From Beaufortia kweichowensis (taxonomy: Eukaryota > Chordata > Actinopteri > Cypriniformes > Gastromyzontidae): a stretch of 64,000 nucleotides of DNA. Position numbers and translations under genes: made by a program. Positions 59,116 to 64,000 of the stretch are shown here, one piece after another (within the stretch, counting starts at the first letter, position 1; each line of letters starts with the position of its first letter). Location of the stretch: contig CM032804.1 in assembly GCA_019155185.1 (NCBI GenBank), positions 12,496,992 to 12,560,991 on the forward strand, given 5' to 3'. The notes beneath the pieces were generated by a model. That model did no database searches, was not told where the DNA came from, and saw nothing but the letters and a program-made list of their open reading frames with translations.

Positions 59116-62100
59116 CTCTTCCCCTTTTCCAAGATCTGTAGATGTCGCTGTGGCAGATACAGGCTCTCTTCTCAACTCAACCCCCCTCCCAGTTCTCTAT
59201 CTGCTGTGTGGAAGCATTGTGGAGTGTCTTAATTTCCCTGTACGCTCCTGCTCGTTGTTCACAGCGTGACAGTGAAAAATGGTTCGTCAGCTCGGTTCTC
59301 TTTGCCGGCCGACGCGAGGCCAAGCGACGCAACATCTGGCGTCGGAGTGTCGTCTCCAGGGTTTTTCTGGCACGTGCTCTTGGCTGCCGATTCTACTCTG
59401 CCTCTCGTTTTATTTTCCTCCCTTTCTTTGGACGTTTTCTTCCCTTGCCTTGTGTTTCTCGGCCCCCAGAGGTGCTCGGGAGCAACCGCAGGGCCAGGTG
59501 GGCTCCTTTAGCAATGACACTGTCAGTGACGTTACCTTGACAACTAAGAAATGATATCATGGGCATATCAATTAAATTCTCTTTACAGTAATGTTTCTCA
59601 AGCATGTTATTTTTACCACTGCAAGCATACCATAAATCGCACCATTGAATACGAACAAATAAACGTGTGTAAATACGAAGCTCTCTACGAGTTTAGAAGA
59701 TGAAAAATGTAGATGTTTGACAAGAACAGAGTAAATGCCCACATCCCCTGCAAAGAGCCCACACAGTCTGCGGTTTCAAGAGCGCACTCAATAATTCATT
59801 AACTGATACCTAATCACAGAACATTTCACTGGCGCTGAACGTGAGATCTCTGTTCACCTGGAGAGAAAGTCTGGCCGCATGCCTGATTCCACCGGACTGC
59901 ATTCACAGGTGATTCATCAACATGTGCTTCACAACTGCCACAAACACTCCAGCTTACGATCATCTGTTGCGGCTGGTGTAGAGAAATCTGATATCAAACG
60001 TGAGCGGCACCCTTATTTCTGATCAGTATCTTCTAGAATAATAACCATTATAAAAGCCTGTTACTATGACATTTACTCATCCTGACACAACAAATCTTCA
60101 TTTACAAAGCAATGATCCATGAACCATTTCTGCACCTTGAAAAGAATATGAGCTGAATTAACAAACTACACTTCGGTTTTATCTAACATAGTGTGAAAAT
60201 AGCATGAAATTGCTGGTAAAAATGTCTAAGGACCTAAAACTTTGTAATGCTTACCAGGCTGTGGCTCTTGTTTGTGAAAAGTTAGTCTTTTTTTGTGATT
60301 TATTGTTTACAATAATGTAAAGAACATTTTGTGAAAATATAACCTTGATAATTTATTACTGTCAAAGATTAAGATCAATGTTTAGAACTTCTGGTAATTT
60401 TGTGCAAAATAATAAAAGTGAAATTTCAGTAACAGAAATGTAAACTTAAAGCAAAAGTACATATCCAAATCCAGTATATAATCTATCCTTCATAGCTATA
60501 AACACGCATTACCTATTTTTATTATAGCTATGGCTATGGCTATATAAAAAAGTAAATATACTTCAGCCTGAATTTCAAAGACGGGGTCACAAATTACAAT
60601 CACCAAACTTTTTAATTCATAAAGATCCTAAACATGCCACATATTCTATCTATATTCCATTCATTATTTTCACGTCTTCAAATGTATTTAAAGATCTTCT
60701 AAATCTATGCCATAACCACAAATGAAACTGCAAAACTGCAACCGCCAAGTAACCGAAGTAACTAATGACAGCTTTGATCATTCTTGATATAATTATGTCA
60801 AAGAAATAATGTAACGGCCAAGGACACAAGCCAAACAAGGAAACGTGATGGGCTGTGAGGTTCATGCTCTATATAAAGAAGTAGAAGCTGGAAACGAAAG
60901 TATTTGTTTAGCTCGACTCTGCAGGTGTGATTAACAAAAGAAAGAATGCTGGACTGCAGCGGTGGCTTTCAGCAGTTAGTGTGCGGTATAGCAAAGATGA
61001 AAGATTTTAAAAGGCTGGTGCCTGGCAATGCAAAACGAGTGAGCAAAACTAAGTGTATAGGCTTATTAATAAACAGAATCTATAGTATCAGGTGTGCTCT
61101 TACCATTTTCATCACATCTGACTTGAATCACAGCTGAATTGATGTGGGAGGGCCGGGTCATTGATGTACTTAATGTTAGATCAGGTGGTAGAACAAACCC
61201 ACGCAAGTCCTGCGCAAGCCGACAAAATCTCACTAAACTATTCAAACCCCGATGAACAAAAAGAGTCAACCACAACTAATATGCTACTAAAATCCACACT
61301 CACCCATTACATAATAAACATAGCTGTATTATGTTAATTAATATTTTACATTATGCCATACCATACAAATCAAATTTAATTTCAATACAGAGAGTTTGTT
61401 ATACATGTGCTCTCTCCCTCCAAGAAGCCTTTACGGGCCAGGTCGTACTTCATCTGGGATATAAATGTCAGATCGTGTACTGTGATCTTGAATGATCCAA
61501 ATATTGTTAGCAAATCCCTCTTGATTCGAGCATTGAATGGAGTGGTGGAGTGATTCATGTCTGTTGTGAGTGCAGAGGGCTATAATCGTAAAGCGAAGAG
61601 ATTATTTTAAGAGCCGGGAGGTAGAGATGCGTCTTAGCTTGCTCACCGACTGAGAAAACTGGCTGTAACGCCACAGTATTTATGATCTCGGGCCAAAAGA
61701 GCCGTGTTACGAAAAGGTTTATGAAGTTGCTTGCAAGGCACTTAAGAGGAGAATTATCAAAGTACAATGTGGTCAAGTTTCCCTTTTGACAATTTTATCA
61801 ATTTAGTTTTCTGTCCCTGTGTCACTCTATACATAATCTGCATGCACTTCACAAAGGACCCGTGCGGGAAGCTCTGGGAAAATTATTCAATTTACAGACC
61901 CATTAATTCAAGCCGAATGCTACTGTATATGAACGAGAGACAATAGCAATGTTTTATAGAGCAGAATCCAGATGAGCCAAAGAGATTAAACGCAGCGTTG
62001 ATTTTAAAACGGCCTCACAAATCCTTATTTTACGAGCCCTCCTCCCCGTCCCAGTGGGATTCTGGAGTGACGCTGTAAGTCCTGCTTGTCGTATTTCTCT

Positions 62101-64000
62101 GCACGTTTTATAAAGCCTGCTCCTGTTGTGGAAAGAAGATCAAGCGAGAAAACAGATAAATCTTATTTGTGGACTCTTTTCAGTAGTCTGCTTTTCTAAG
62201 CTGGGAGTTGACGGTTTTATAAGGGTTTTGACTGGCATGAGACCGAGAGTTTTCTTAGCCTGTGAGCGTTTCACTTTTTACAAGGTCGCAGTGTGTGGTG
62301 GTGCTTGTTTCTCAGAAACCCTGATGCTCAAAGACTGGGAACATCTCACAGAAGGAATGCGGAGTTGTAAAATCCACATTTACACAAAAACACCAAATCC
62401 AAGGACCCTCATCTATACAGACTATGCCACGGTTTAGGCACAACACACATACATCTTTAACGTCTGGAGGCCTGGAGAGGAGGGAGGAGACAAGCAGACT
62501 GGGAAGAAGAACTAAACCATGTTTCAGCTTGTGCTTTCAATAATATAAACCACAGCGTGTGAATTCTCAGGCCTCAGTATAACAAACTCATTTAACATGT
62601 ATAATAATGAGATCTTTGGAGGGTGATAAAAACTCAGTTGAGCCGAAATACGGCTCCTCTGGGTTGGATTGTGCTTACATTCGAAAAGCATACTGGCGCA
62701 ATTCACCCGCTCATTTATCACTATCAATAGTAAATTTGGAAGTTAAGGAAAGAGGGGACAGTCATTAAAAACAGAGTAAGCCAAAACAAATCCTCTCTTA
62801 TTTAAATGGGTTGCTTTACCACAAATACAGACAAGCTTCGGTTTGAATAAACTTGGATTTGTCCATTCTCAAAGTCAAATATGGACAATCCCAACCGTTG
62901 GGTTCAATTAACTTATGTAGATACAAATGCAGACAATGTGATATGAAAGTAGATCTTATAATGTAGCATCTTTTCTTTGTCAGGCAAGATTTTCTGAAAT
63001 TGTCCAAACAGACTTTTATATTTTAATATTCCAACTTTCAGGAATATTAATGTATGTGCTGCTCTCTTCCTTCATCTGAGTCCAATTAATGGTGCGGTTT
63101 AAACTTTACAAATCTGTCTCCTCAAAGTGAATCACCTTCTGTACGGCTGTTATCACCGCAGCCAAAGGTGCGCAAACCACATTAACTGTCAATGCTCTTT
63201 GCCAAGCAAAACCACTTACAGGAGAATCAACAAAACACATTCATCAGCTCTGTAGTCTTGCTCGGGGTGAAAAGTTAACAAGAGCGAGTTGGATAAAAGC
63301 CAAATGACAAGTGTTTTGTGGTCACGCGCTTTGTGCGTCCTCGCTTTTGACACTCCGGGTTAGTGACTGTAAGCTATTCGGCTCTCCACGCGACTGGCGC
63401 ACTTTTTACCCAAAATCCCCAGCACAAAAAGACATGCAAATTGATTTTCATACATGAGAAGCCGCCTTGGTTTGAGTTTTAATACACTGACTGGAGGTGA
63501 TAAATCACAGCTAAGCTACAGCTAGCACGCTAACGGTCCAGCACTATGATAACAAACACGGTTCTGTGTTATGGGTCATAGAGGCATTGACATTAATTTC
63601 CCAGAAGGTGAAAAACTGACTCGCTGGCCTTCACAGCAAGCGGCACAGCGACGGAACATTGGTCGTGCCTTTGGCTCCACAACACAGAAGCGGAAACAAA
63701 CAGACCTTTGATAGAAAGGCACACAAGCATAAGTGATTAGTCTTATTAAATGATGCAGAGTGGATTTAGCGGAACCGTACGCATAAACAGCCAGTTCGGC
63801 ATGCATTAACACGCCCATTGTGATTTATGCAATGCAATATTTTATAAGGAATAGATGAATTTTTAAGCACATACAAATACACACACTCGTGGATAAACAC
63901 GATTCCGTCCAAAAACAAATCCCTAAGTCATATTCAAGGCTAAATCCATCAACAGTGTTTTACCATTAAAGGGCACCTTTGGTTTAGACAAATTTCCAAG

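Larger units (their letters stand above)
51348..64000. other. Gene-poor flank 3' of the HoxBa cluster
   Basis: No gene recognised in the last 12.6 kb apart from repeats and motifs listed separately. The gene expected next by synteny is skap1, but none of its exons (PH or SH3 motifs) was found. Frames near 57.6-58.2 kb and 59.14-59.54 kb are in GC-richer patches and have no family features. Confidence 0.45.

Noticed and set aside
59142..59540. 132-codon frame with ATG, overlapped by two other open frames
   Set aside because: All three frames being open at once points to base composition and not coding.
51348..64000. skap1 gene expected by synteny
   Set aside because: No exon with PH or SH3 motif or a matching N-terminus could be recognised; it probably starts beyond the window.
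1..64000. CRISPR arrays, bacterial operons, phage or viral genes
   Set aside because: Repeats are simple microsatellites, genes are spliced vertebrate Hox genes, and no spaced-repeat array or viral coding sequence was seen.

Overview
The window is part of a vertebrate Hox cluster, on the + strand throughout. Four two-exon homeobox genes run 5' to 3' in paralogue order 4-3-2-1 (hoxb4a, hoxb3a, hoxb2a, hoxb1a), with a mir-10 gene upstream of the group-4 gene. Protein content, the mir-10c variant and the repeats (a cyprinid-type palindromic repeat, a 'GGTTCTT' MITE and a Tc1-like remnant) point to a cyprinid-type teleost HoxBa cluster. Several residues, notably in the group-1 protein, differ from zebrafish as I remember it. 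I therefore call it a cyprinid relative and name no species.

Layout: 1-2444 is the hoxb5a-side spacer with mir-10c at about 1262-1350 and the hoxb4a promoter. 2445-4150 is hoxb4a, with a 3'UTR to about 5450. 5451-26424 is a 21 kb spacer without a credible protein-coding gene; it holds candidate distal 5' exons for hoxb3a and two good retinoic-acid response elements (DR2 near 15.5 kb, DR5 near 23.85 kb). 26515-28276 is hoxb3a. 29.7-32.0 kb is the hoxb3a/hoxb2a spacer, with a Prep/Meis + Pbx-Hox element matching the known Hoxb2 r4 enhancer grammar. 32214-34180 is hoxb2a. 34.7-44.8 kb is a long AT-rich spacer with transposon relics and a perfect 29-bp inverted repeat. 44.8-46.76 kb is hoxb1a with its r4 autoregulatory element just upstream. 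47.6-64 kb is the 3' flank of the cluster, with a DR2 and a triple-half-site DR5 RARE, mobile-element remnants, a GA-rich minisatellite and CTCF-like motifs. No skap1 exon was recognised.

How it works together: the four proteins are TALE-cofactor-dependent homeodomain factors that pattern hindbrain and anterior trunk. RAREs 3' of hoxb1a and around hoxb3a/hoxb4a fit collinear activation by retinoic acid. The hoxb1a autoregulatory element and the hoxb2a Pbx-Hox site fit the r4 circuit. miR-10c, encoded here, has two perfect 8-mer target sites in the hoxb3a 3'UTR and two in the hoxb1a 3'UTR, a negative loop inside one cluster. The least expected pattern is a shared promoter module, ATTGG followed 10-13 bp later by a CACGTG-type E-box, upstream of all four start codons. 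I found no sign of an unknown gene system; the value here is in regulatory architecture.
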